Program-made: the position numbers and the translations under genes
Shown: positions 1 to 5,428 of the stretch, in pieces
Numbering within the stretch: position 1 is the first letter of the stretch
Layout of the letters: each line of letters begins with the position of its first letter
The notes under the pieces: generated by a model
The model's input: only the letters and a program-made list of their open reading frames with translations
Database searches by the model: none
What the model was told of the DNA's origin: nothing
Assembly (NCBI GenBank): GCA_003501375.1
Contig: DNPO01000024.1
Span: 1 to 7,702 of the forward strand
Source: Candidatus Sumerlaeota bacterium
GTDB taxonomy: Bacteria > Sumerlaeota > Sumerlaeia > UBA8349
Direction: 5' to 3'
Length of the DNA stretch: 7,702 bases

Positions 1-15
1 TAGGTGTGTTGTAGA

Positions 16-693
16 GTGAAAAGAAAACTTCGTTTTATTACTCCCGAATCCATTCAGTTGGGAATGTTACTTGCGTTGGTGGGCGGTTTCCTGGATGCCT
101 ACACGTTTGTGTGTCGCGGGGGAGTGTTTGCCAATGCGCAAACGGGCAATTTGGTTTTTATCGGGGTGCAGGTATATGCGGGCCATTTTGTGCAGGCGCT
201 GCTCACAACGGTGCCTATTTTTGCTTTTATTCTGGGGGTCTTTCTGGCGGAAATCATCAAAGAGCGTTGGTCAACGACCAGCGTACGGCAAGCAGAAAAA
301 ATAATTTTGCTTTTGGAAATGCTGGTGTTGTTTGTTATTGGTTTTGTTCCGTCCACTGTTCCGCATGCTTTTGTTACCATCGCCATCGCGTTTGTCGCTT
401 CCGTGCAAACCGCGTCGTTTAAGCGCTTGGTTGACTCACCGTATAGCACCACGATGTGTACGGGGAATTTAAGATCAGCCAGCGAATTTGCTTATCGCGC
501 GATTCGTAAAAAAGATAAAGTTGCATCGGTGAGAGCGCAACGTTATACGTTAGTTCTTCTCTGGTTTGTGCTGGGGAGTTTTCTGGGAGCGATGCTGACT
601 TTGTTGCTAGGGGTCAAGGCCGTTTGGTGCTCTGTGGCAGTATTGGGAATCGCCGTTTTTTTATTGGTGGAAAGTCCGCCGGAAGATCGGTGA
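16..693 (+). CDS. DUF1275 (YoaK-type) integral membrane protein
   Basis: This is a small polytopic membrane protein of the DUF1275/YoaK family; the family's biochemical role is not established. An N-terminal block GGFLDAYTFV followed by ANAQTGNLVFIG (about residues 23-50) is the family hallmark. A second, similar block, VQTASFKRL and then TMCTGNLR (about residues 130-153), suggests the internal duplication typical of the family. Six or so hydrophobic helices are visible, and the length (about 225 aa) is normal. An in-frame TAG at 1-3 means the gene cannot start further upstream. I chose GTG at 16 because AGGTG at 2-6 lies 9 nt before it and the result begins MKRKLRF, which is family-like. GTG at 4 (giving MCCRV...) is the alternative, and its upstream region is outside the window. 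It converges on the aldolase gene. Family assignment is strong; function and start are uncertain. Confidence 0.88.
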   Translation: MKRKLRFITPESIQLGMLLALVGGFLDAYTFVCRGGVFANAQTGNLVFIGVQVYAGHFVQALLTTVPIFAFILGVFLAEIIKERWSTTSVRQAEKIILLLEMLVLFVIGFVPSTVPHAFVTIAIAFVASVQTASFKRLVDSPYSTTMCTGNLRSASEFAYRAIRKKDKVASVRAQRYTLVLLWFVLGSFLGAMLTLLLGVKAVWCSVAVLGIAVFLLVESPPEDR

Positions 694-758
694 GAAACTT
701 TTGCCTTAACGATGATTGCGTTTCGCGCGTCGTAATTTTACCGAACGAGTGCAATAAA

Positions 759-808
759 AAAATCCCCTGCCTGATGCGATTTCCTCATCGCATCAGGCAG
801 GGGATTTT
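759..808. terminator. Bidirectional intrinsic terminator between convergent genes
   Basis: Arms 759-780 and 787-808 are perfectly complementary over 22 bp, with a 6-nt loop (TTCCTC). The core arm includes ATCCCCTGCCTGATGCGAT. A T-rich run follows the stem on the + strand (TTTTATTTT from 805), and an A-rich run precedes it (about 753-762), which reads as a T-tract on the - strand. It lies between the stop of the DUF1275 gene (693) and the stop of the aldolase gene (861), so it can end both transcripts. Nothing else was found in 694-860. Confidence 0.93.
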
Positions 809-860
809 ATTTTGCAACACCAGGCGCTCTTGTGAGTTCCTGTAGGTTTTCAGCGTTTAC

Positions 861-1913
861 TTATTTGCCAGCGTAGACGGCCTTCATGTCCTCAAGGCTC
901 ATGGGGGCGAAGTCCTTGGCGTGGCCGGCCTGACCGAAGTCTTTGACCTTGCCGAGGATCAGTTCGTACTGGGCGGTACGAGCGGGTGCCAAGTAGTCAC
1001 GGGGATCAAACTTCTCGGGAGTCTCAACGAAGACTTTGCGGATGGCAGCGGTCATGGCCAAACGGCTGTCGGTGTCGACGTTGATTTTGCGCACGCCGCG
1101 GGCGATACCGTACTGGATGTCACTCATGGGGATACCCATAGCAGCCTTCATCTTGCCACCGTATTTGTTGACCATAGCAATCAACTCCTGCGGAACGCTG
1201 GAAGAGCCGTGCATGACGAGCGGGTAGTTGGGGAAACCGGCGGCTGCCAGGTTTTTCTCGATCAACTCAATGCGCTCAAGGGCAAGTTCGGGCGGAAGAG
1301 CGTTACCTGCTGCGTCGTAACGCATGGTCTTGTACGCACCGTGGCTGGTACCAATGGCAACGGCCAGGGAGTCGCAACCGGTTTTTTTGACGAAGTCGGC
1401 AGCCTGATCGGGGTCAGTCAAGTGAGTGGTGTCATCAGCGGCAAGACCGGCACCGTGGCCGTCTTCAATACCGCCGAGTGCGCCGAGTTCGGCCTCAACG
1501 GAAACGCCGAATTTGTGGGCATAATCGACAACGGACTTGGTCGTCTCGACGTTGTACTCATAGGACGCAACGGTTTTGCCGTCGGCAGTGAGGGAGGCGT
1601 CGATCATGACGGAGGTAAAGCCGAGTTCGATGGCTTGCTTGCAGGTCTCAAGGCTGTTGCCGTGGTCCAAGTGCATGGCGACCGGGATTTCGGGGTTTTC
1701 GATAACAGCGGCTTCCATCAGTTTCTTGAGATAGATCAAGTTGGAGTATTTAAGAGCGCCGCGGCTGGCCTGGATGATGACGGGAGACAAGGTCTCCTTG
1801 CAAGCCTGCATAATGGCCTGGATTTGCTCCATGTTGTTCACGTTGAACGCGCCAACGCCGTAGTTTTTCTTAGCGGCTTCGTCCAGAAGTTGTTTTACGG
1901 GTACAAGAGGCAT
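861..1913 (-). CDS. fba: Class II fructose-1,6-bisphosphate aldolase
   Basis: This cytosolic zinc enzyme interconverts fructose 1,6-bisphosphate with dihydroxyacetone phosphate and glyceraldehyde 3-phosphate in glycolysis and gluconeogenesis. The 350-aa length is typical. GVGAFNVNNMEQIQAI (about 19-34) is the family N-terminal signature. MHLDHGN (80-86) carries the catalytic Asp83 and zinc ligand His84. GTSHGAYK (188-195) supplies His191 and MHGSSSVPQE (234-243) supplies His235, the other two expected zinc ligands. NVDTD (278-282) is the phosphate-binding segment. The pattern, including ASRGALKY and RLAMTAAIRKVF, fits the so-called Calvin-cycle subtype of class II aldolases. That subtype also occurs in non-autotrophs, so it is not evidence of carbon fixation. 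The ATG start is supported by GGAAGG about 8 nt upstream (complement of 1922-1927). The gene stands alone, divergent from rpmG. The long open frame on the opposite strand is a coding shadow. Confidence 0.97.
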   Translation of the reverse strand: MPLVPVKQLLDEAAKKNYGVGAFNVNNMEQIQAIMQACKETLSPVIIQASRGALKYSNLIYLKKLMEAAVIENPEIPVAMHLDHGNSLETCKQAIELGFTSVMIDASLTADGKTVASYEYNVETTKSVVDYAHKFGVSVEAELGALGGIEDGHGAGLAADDTTHLTDPDQAADFVKKTGCDSLAVAIGTSHGAYKTMRYDAAGNALPPELALERIELIEKNLAAAGFPNYPLVMHGSSSVPQELIAMVNKYGGKMKAAMGIPMSDIQYGIARGVRKINVDTDSRLAMTAAIRKVFVETPEKFDPRDYLAPARTAQYELILGKVKDFGQAGHAKDFAPMSLEDMKAVYAGK

Positions 1914-1969
1914 GAAAAATTCCTTCCGTAGGGTTTGGGTGTGGTCCGGGTCGGATGTCCAACGCCGGT

Positions 1970-2010
1970 ATATTAGCGGTCAGGATGCCAGAGCACGAGG
2001 GAATTGTCAA
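1970..2010 (-). promoter_or_regulatory. Possible fba promoter signals
   Basis: On the - strand a perfect TTGACA lies at 2005-2010. A 17-bp spacer puts a weak -10 (CATCCT, complement of 1982-1987) after it. A better -10-like TAATAT sits further down, at 1970-1975, but has no good -35 at the right distance. Either could start a leader of roughly 50-70 nt before the aldolase ATG. The position upstream of a gene expected to be well expressed is the main support; the pairing of boxes is not convincing. Confidence 0.3.
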
Positions 2011-2017
2011 AGAGAAT

Positions 2018-2119
2018 CGGCGGGAATTCCAATCATCATGCTTCTCGCCGGGAACTGAAGTGCGGGACAATCGTCTCAACGAACCCAAGTACGGGCAATA
2101 GGGATGTTCGTTGTCTCGC
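2018..2119 (+). repeat. Alternating inverted repeats GCGGGA/TCTCGC, possible structured RNA or operators
   Basis: In the fba-rpmG divergent gap two stems share the same core. The first pairs 2018-2026 with 2042-2050 (9 bp, one G-T). The second pairs 2062-2070 with 2111-2119 (9 bp, one G-T). GCGGGA occurs at 2020-2025 and 2062-2067, and TCTCGC occurs at 2043-2048 and 2114-2119. As a result TCTCGC at 2043 could instead pair with GCGGGA at 2062, an alternative fold. Inside the second element an 8-bp perfect inverted repeat, CAACGAAC (2077-2084) with GTTCGTTG (2106-2113), partly competes with the outer stem. The G-T pairs stay paired only if the RNA is read from the + strand, i.e. toward rpmG. 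No T-run follows, so this is not an intrinsic terminator. Function unknown. Confidence 0.45.
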
Positions 2120-2176
2120 CCTGTTCGTCTGCAACAAAAGTAACCATTGGATTCCCCTGAAGCCATATCATTTTTA

Positions 2177-2206
2177 TTGACAACCCGTTGCAAATGTGGG
2201 AAAGTT
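2177..2206 (+). promoter_or_regulatory. Possible rpmG promoter
   Basis: A perfect -35 box TTGACA lies at 2177-2182. An 18-bp spacer leads to AAAGTT (2201-2206), a poor match to TATAAT. Transcription from here would give a leader of about 95 nt before rpmG. The -35 is good and the -10 is weak, so the call is tentative. Confidence 0.35.
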
Positions 2207-2216
2207 CACGCTTCAT

Positions 2217-2247
2217 GGGGTACCGTGCCCCGGGGGCTTTATTGCCC
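2217..2247 (+). promoter_or_regulatory. Two small GC hairpins in the rpmG leader
   Basis: GGGGTACCGTGCCCC (2217-2231) can fold into a 6-bp stem, including one G-T pair, with a 3-nt loop. It is followed at once by GGGC (2234-2237) pairing with GCCC (2244-2247) across a 6-nt loop. Together they form a compact GC-rich patch in the presumed leader of rpmG, about 60-90 nt before its start. It may be a leader structure or chance. No T-tract follows. Confidence 0.25.
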
Positions 2248-2306
2248 GCTCGTCCCTGCTGGATGTAGAGCATTGTAGATGTTACCTTTAACGGAGATGT
2301 AATCAA

Positions 2307-2489
2307 ATGGCTAAAGCACTAAATCGTATTCAGGTGATCCTCGAATGCACCGAATGCCGCAAAAATGACAAACCCGGCGTGTCCCGCTATGTCACGATCA
2401 AGAACAAACGTAACACCACCGCTCGTGTCGAACTGATGAAGTACTGCAAGTACGAAAAAGTTCACACCATGCATCGCGAAATCAAATAA
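2307..2489 (+). CDS. rpmG: 50S ribosomal protein L33
   Basis: This is a small structural protein of the large ribosomal subunit. The 60-aa product has the L33 pattern: a beta-strand entry with a CxxC (C14, C17), then YVTIKNKRNTTARVELMKY (28-46) and a terminal HTMHREIK, the equivalent of the usual KHTVHKE ending. It is a little longer than the usual 49-55 aa. The second zinc-ligand pair is incomplete: C47 is present, but position 50, where CxxC families have the fourth Cys, is Glu. CGGAG at 2292-2296 lies 10 nt before the ATG and supports the start. mreB follows after a short gap, so the two may be co-transcribed. Confidence 0.95.
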   Translation: MAKALNRIQVILECTECRKNDKPGVSRYVTIKNKRNTTARVELMKYCKYEKVHTMHREIK

Positions 2490-2493
2490 GGCA

Positions 2494-2509
2494 CCGGAAC
2501 AAACTCCGG
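2494..2509 (+). promoter_or_regulatory. Short hairpin between rpmG and mreB
   Basis: CCGGA (2494-2498) and TCCGG (2505-2509) form a perfect 5-bp stem with a 6-nt loop. AAG (2488-2490) and CTT (2510-2512) could extend it across a bulge. There is no T-tract, so it is not a convincing terminator. It could stabilise the end of the rpmG message or modulate read-through into mreB. Confidence 0.25.
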
Positions 2510-2518
2510 CTTCCTAAT

Positions 2519-2523
2519 GGGAG
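2519..2523 (+). promoter_or_regulatory. Ribosome binding site that decides the mreB start
   Basis: GGGAG lies 8 nt before the ATG at 2532, an ideal position. It overlaps the earlier in-frame ATG at 2517, which has no Shine-Dalgarno match at a useful distance. This supports 2532 as the real start. Confidence 0.75.
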
Positions 2524-2531
2524 TTCCGTCC

Positions 2532-3584
2532 ATGTCCTACTGGAAAAACTTCTTTTCCCTGGACATCGGGATTGACTTGGGCACCGCCACGACGTTGGTC
2601 TACGTCAAAGGTGAAGGTATTGTCCTTGCCGAACCGTCCGTTGTCGCTATTGATACTCAAACCCACACCATCCTCGCCGTTGGTTCGGAGGCCAAGCAAA
2701 TGCTTGGTCGTACCCCTGGTTCAATTCAGGCTATTCGTCCTATGCGCGATGGCGTCATTGCCGATTTTCAAGTCACACAGGATATGCTGAAGTACTTCAT
2801 CAAGAAAGTACGCGCCGGGCGGAAGACATTGCTTCCCTTTGTTCTTCCCCGCGTCATCGTGTCCGTTCCCTCCGGTATTACCGAAGTGGAACAACGTGCT
2901 GTGGAAGAAGCCGCTTACCAAGCAGGTGCCCACCAGGTCTTCCTCACAGAAGAACCCATGTGCGCCGCCATTGGAGCGGGCCTTCCCGTTACTGAACCTA
3001 CTGGTAGCATGGTCATCGATATTGGCGGTGGTACCACCGAAGTCGCCGTTATCTCCCTCGGTGGCATCGTGGTCAGCAAGTCCGTTCGCGTCGCGGGTGA
3101 CGCCATGGACAACGCTATCAGCCAGCACATCAAGAGCAAATATCGCTTGATGATTGGTGAACGCACCGCGGAAGAAATCAAGATTCAAATTGGCTCCGCT
3201 GATATCCTGCCCCAAGAAAAAAAGATGCTCATCAAAGGGCGCGACTTGGTGGCTGGGCTTCCCCGCACCATCGAAATTACATCAGAAGAAGTTCGTGAGG
3301 CGTTGCGTGAACCCACTTCCTCCATCGTAGATACGGTGAAGAGCATGTTGGAGCGCACTCCCCCGGAACTGGCTTCGGATATTTTCGACAAAGGAATCAC
3401 GCTCGCGGGCGGCGGTGCACAGTTGCGCGGCTTAGACACGCTTCTTTCTGCGGAGACCGGTCTGCCGGTCATGATTGCAGAAAACCCGGAAACTGCCATT
3501 GTGTTGGGTGCTGGCAAGCAACTCGACTCCATCCACCTGATGGAGCAGATTAAGACCAAGCGCAGTACCTACCGCAGCAAATAA
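2532..3584 (+). CDS. mreB: Rod shape-determining protein MreB (bacterial actin)
   Basis: MreB forms membrane-associated, ATP-dependent filaments that position the elongation machinery for side-wall peptidoglycan. All actin-fold signatures are present (numbering from 2532). Phosphate-1 is GIDLGTATTLVYVKGEG (13-29), followed by EPSVVAID (34-41). TEEPMCAAIGAGLPV lies at 139-153. Phosphate-2 is VIDIGGGTTEVAVISLGG (161-178), with RVAGDAMD at 186-193. The adenosine motif is GITLAGGGAQLRGL (288-301). The N-terminus SYWKNFF is a short aromatic/basic stretch suited to membrane contact. The length of 350 aa is normal. A longer version from ATG 2517 adds MGVPS but lacks a ribosome site. mreC and mreD, the usual partners, do not follow; a membrane glycosyltransferase gene starts 34 bp downstream instead. 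Confidence 0.97.
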   Translation: MSYWKNFFSLDIGIDLGTATTLVYVKGEGIVLAEPSVVAIDTQTHTILAVGSEAKQMLGRTPGSIQAIRPMRDGVIADFQVTQDMLKYFIKKVRAGRKTLLPFVLPRVIVSVPSGITEVEQRAVEEAAYQAGAHQVFLTEEPMCAAIGAGLPVTEPTGSMVIDIGGGTTEVAVISLGGIVVSKSVRVAGDAMDNAISQHIKSKYRLMIGERTAEEIKIQIGSADILPQEKKMLIKGRDLVAGLPRTIEITSEEVREALREPTSSIVDTVKSMLERTPPELASDIFDKGITLAGGGAQLRGLDTLLSAETGLPVMIAENPETAIVLGAGKQLDSIHLMEQIKTKRSTYRSK

Positions 3585-3618
3585 CGTTGCATTTCTCACC
3601 TCAAGAAGGTCTGATCGT

Positions 3619-5307
3619 ATGCGGCGTTTCTTTCAACCAGATCGGCCACTCTTCGTCATAGCAACCTTAGTCATTATTTGGATTGGCGCAACAGTGGCCA
3701 ATTTTAATAAGGCTTATCACATTGACGACACCGCTTATCTGGAAGTTGCCCAGTGGGTTACCGTTCATCCTTTGCATCCCATGCAAGGAATGGTCAATTG
3801 GGGCAACGTTGCCACCCCCATCTCCGCCATTAACCAACCCCCGCTTTATTCTTACTGCTTGGCAATTTGGGGATTGATGTTCGGACTGGGTGAAATTTCT
3901 ACACATCTCATGCAATCGCTGTTCACCCTGGCAGCGATTGCTTTTTTTTATGGGCTGGCGCGTAAAACAGTCCCACAACATGCACTGCTCGTAAGCGCAT
4001 TATTCGGTCTGTGCCCGCCACTCATCACCGGGCAAAACATCATGACGGATGTGCCCATGTTGGCATTCTGGAATGCGTTTTATTTCGTACTCCTTGCATG
4101 GTCTCCACGTTCGGAATCGACTCGCTATGGGGTTGCGGGGCTGATAGCCGGAGTGGCGATTCTCATCAAATATACCAGCCTTATCCTTTTACCTGCAATT
4201 CTGCTCCACATGTTTTTATCGCGCAACCGGCGACAATGGCCGTGGCTTGGAATTCCGCTTGCCATCATAGCAACCTGGTCGGCATTTAATGTGTGGGATT
4301 GTGGCCAAATTCACATCTTAAATCGCGCGGTCACATTTGAAGCACGCAGCACGCATCTGCTGTGCTGGCTGATTACCTTGGGTGCAATCGCACCACAGGC
4401 CTTTGTATTTTACATGAAAAGTGCGCAAGGTCTGCGCTCTCGCGCTTTCTGGACAGGGTTGATCATTCTGGCGTTTTCCATTGTGATACTGGTTCTACCT
4501 GCGTATCACTTTAATTTAATATCCAGAACCCGAACGGTTGATGTTTTATACATATCATTTTTGCTCAACGGCACCATTCTGGCGTGGATGTTGATGCGAC
4601 GGAGCATCAGACTCCTCCCCTTCCAATTAGAAAAAACGGACCTCGTGTTCCGACCAGATGCGCAAGATATAAACCTCTTGTCCCTCTTGCATTATTGGAT
4701 GTGGGCCTCTTCTCTCTTTGTGCTTTTCTTTGCCCCCTTCATGGCCGTCCGCCATGTGTTGCCATCCATCCCACCATTATTGCTGATTTTAGCATACAAC
4801 GGAGGACTTAAGACTCGACTTCGCTGGCGTATGACTACTGTAATACTGACAGTCGTACTCTCCTCTTGTTTGGCGCTTTCCGATTGGAATTACGCCAATG
4901 CGTACCGAGAAGGTGCTCTTAACGTGGCATGTCAAGTATCCCCCAAATCGCGCATCTGGTTTGTGGGCCATTGGGGCTGGCAGTATTACGCAAAAAAAGC
5001 AGGGATGCTCCAATTAACGGGAAGTCGCCCCGAAGCACAACCCGGCGATGTGTTAATTCGTCCCGCATTTGCACAAATTGAATCTATCGCACCAACGCTG
5101 CAAACGCGCACGATTAGATACTTGGCGTCTTCGCCTCAACGGGCTTTTATGCCATCGGTCGATAGAGCGAGTCTTTATGCAACCACCCTTCCATTGCTTC
5201 CGTGGCACCCCAGCCGTCAGGCATTTGAGATAATTAGCATTGAAGAAATCATCAGTAACACCACCCCACTCACCAACGCGCAGCCCCATGCACCCACAGC
5301 ACCCTAA
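3619..5307 (+). CDS. GT39/ArnT-like membrane glycosyltransferase (GT-C fold)
   Basis: This is a 562-aa multi-pass membrane protein that probably transfers a sugar from a polyprenyl-phosphate carrier to a lipid, glycan or protein on the outer face of the inner membrane. After the first helix (11-28) comes HIDDTAYLEVAQW (34-46), whose acidic pair D36-D37 matches the catalytic loop of GT-C enzymes. NQPPLYSY...W...FG (72-89), MTDVPMLAFWNAFY (142-155), IKYTSLILLPA (183-193) and RHVLPSIPPLLLILAY (378-393) are all typical of the dolichyl-phosphate-mannose transferase/ArnT group. About 11-13 helices are visible, then a soluble C-terminal part from about 425 to the end with a Pro/Thr-rich tail. AGAAGG at 3604-3609, 9 nt before the ATG, fixes the start. 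The 34-bp gap to mreB suggests co-transcription. Donor and acceptor cannot be deduced. Confidence 0.82.
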   Translation: MRRFFQPDRPLFVIATLVIIWIGATVANFNKAYHIDDTAYLEVAQWVTVHPLHPMQGMVNWGNVATPISAINQPPLYSYCLAIWGLMFGLGEISTHLMQSLFTLAAIAFFYGLARKTVPQHALLVSALFGLCPPLITGQNIMTDVPMLAFWNAFYFVLLAWSPRSESTRYGVAGLIAGVAILIKYTSLILLPAILLHMFLSRNRRQWPWLGIPLAIIATWSAFNVWDCGQIHILNRAVTFEARSTHLLCWLITLGAIAPQAFVFYMKSAQGLRSRAFWTGLIILAFSIVILVLPAYHFNLISRTRTVDVLYISFLLNGTILAWMLMRRSIRLLPFQLEKTDLVFRPDAQDINLLSLLHYWMWASSLFVLFFAPFMAVRHVLPSIPPLLLILAYNGGLKTRLRWRMTTVILTVVLSSCLALSDWNYANAYREGALNVACQVSPKSRIWFVGHWGWQYYAKKAGMLQLTGSRPEAQPGDVLIRPAFAQIESIAPTLQTRTIRYLASSPQRAFMPSVDRASLYATTLPLLPWHPSRQAFEIISIEEIISNTTPLTNAQPHAPTAP

Positions 5308-5412
5308 GTGTAAGATTATCTTGCGCAATTGCCTCATGCTGGTTAATTTTGAATCGGTAGAAAATACGGGGACTTGAATAAAAATACCCCTCGCCGTTAT
5401 TCCATCTCGCCT

Positions 5413-5428
5413 TAGAATTTAAATAGCC
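5413..5428 (+). promoter_or_regulatory. Possible -10 box directly before the fusion gene (short or no leader)
   Basis: The 121-bp gap 5308-5428 has no recognisable Shine-Dalgarno before the ATG at 5429. TAGAAT (5413-5418), 5 of 6 to the -10 consensus, sits 10 nt before the ATG, so an RNA started there would have almost no leader. No good -35 lies at 16-18 bp spacing. TTGAAT at 5374-5379 is too far away. Tentative. Confidence 0.25.

Noticed and set aside
921..1931. 336-codon open frame on the + strand, antisense to fba
   Set aside because: It covers almost the whole aldolase gene in the opposite direction, matches no family, and is explained by the codon bias of fba.
2062..2119. tRNA-like fold because of paired arms and GTTCGTTG
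   Set aside because: There is no T-loop consensus (GTTCRANNC), no matching acceptor stem of 7 bp with the right arm spacing, and no D-arm signature.
1870..2306. Two - strand open frames (1870-2193 and 2076-2306) in the divergent gap
   Set aside because: No ribosome site, low-complexity composition rich in Arg/Ser/Pro, no recognisable domain, and one overlaps the 5' end of fba.
2517..2531. Upstream ATG as the mreB start
   Set aside because: No Shine-Dalgarno precedes it at a useful distance, while GGGAG sits 8 nt before the ATG at 2532; the extra residues MGVPS are not seen in typical MreB.
5368..5390. GGGG...CCCC pair between the GT39-like gene and the fusion gene as a terminator
   Set aside because: Only 4 bp can pair across a 15-nt loop and no T-tract follows.
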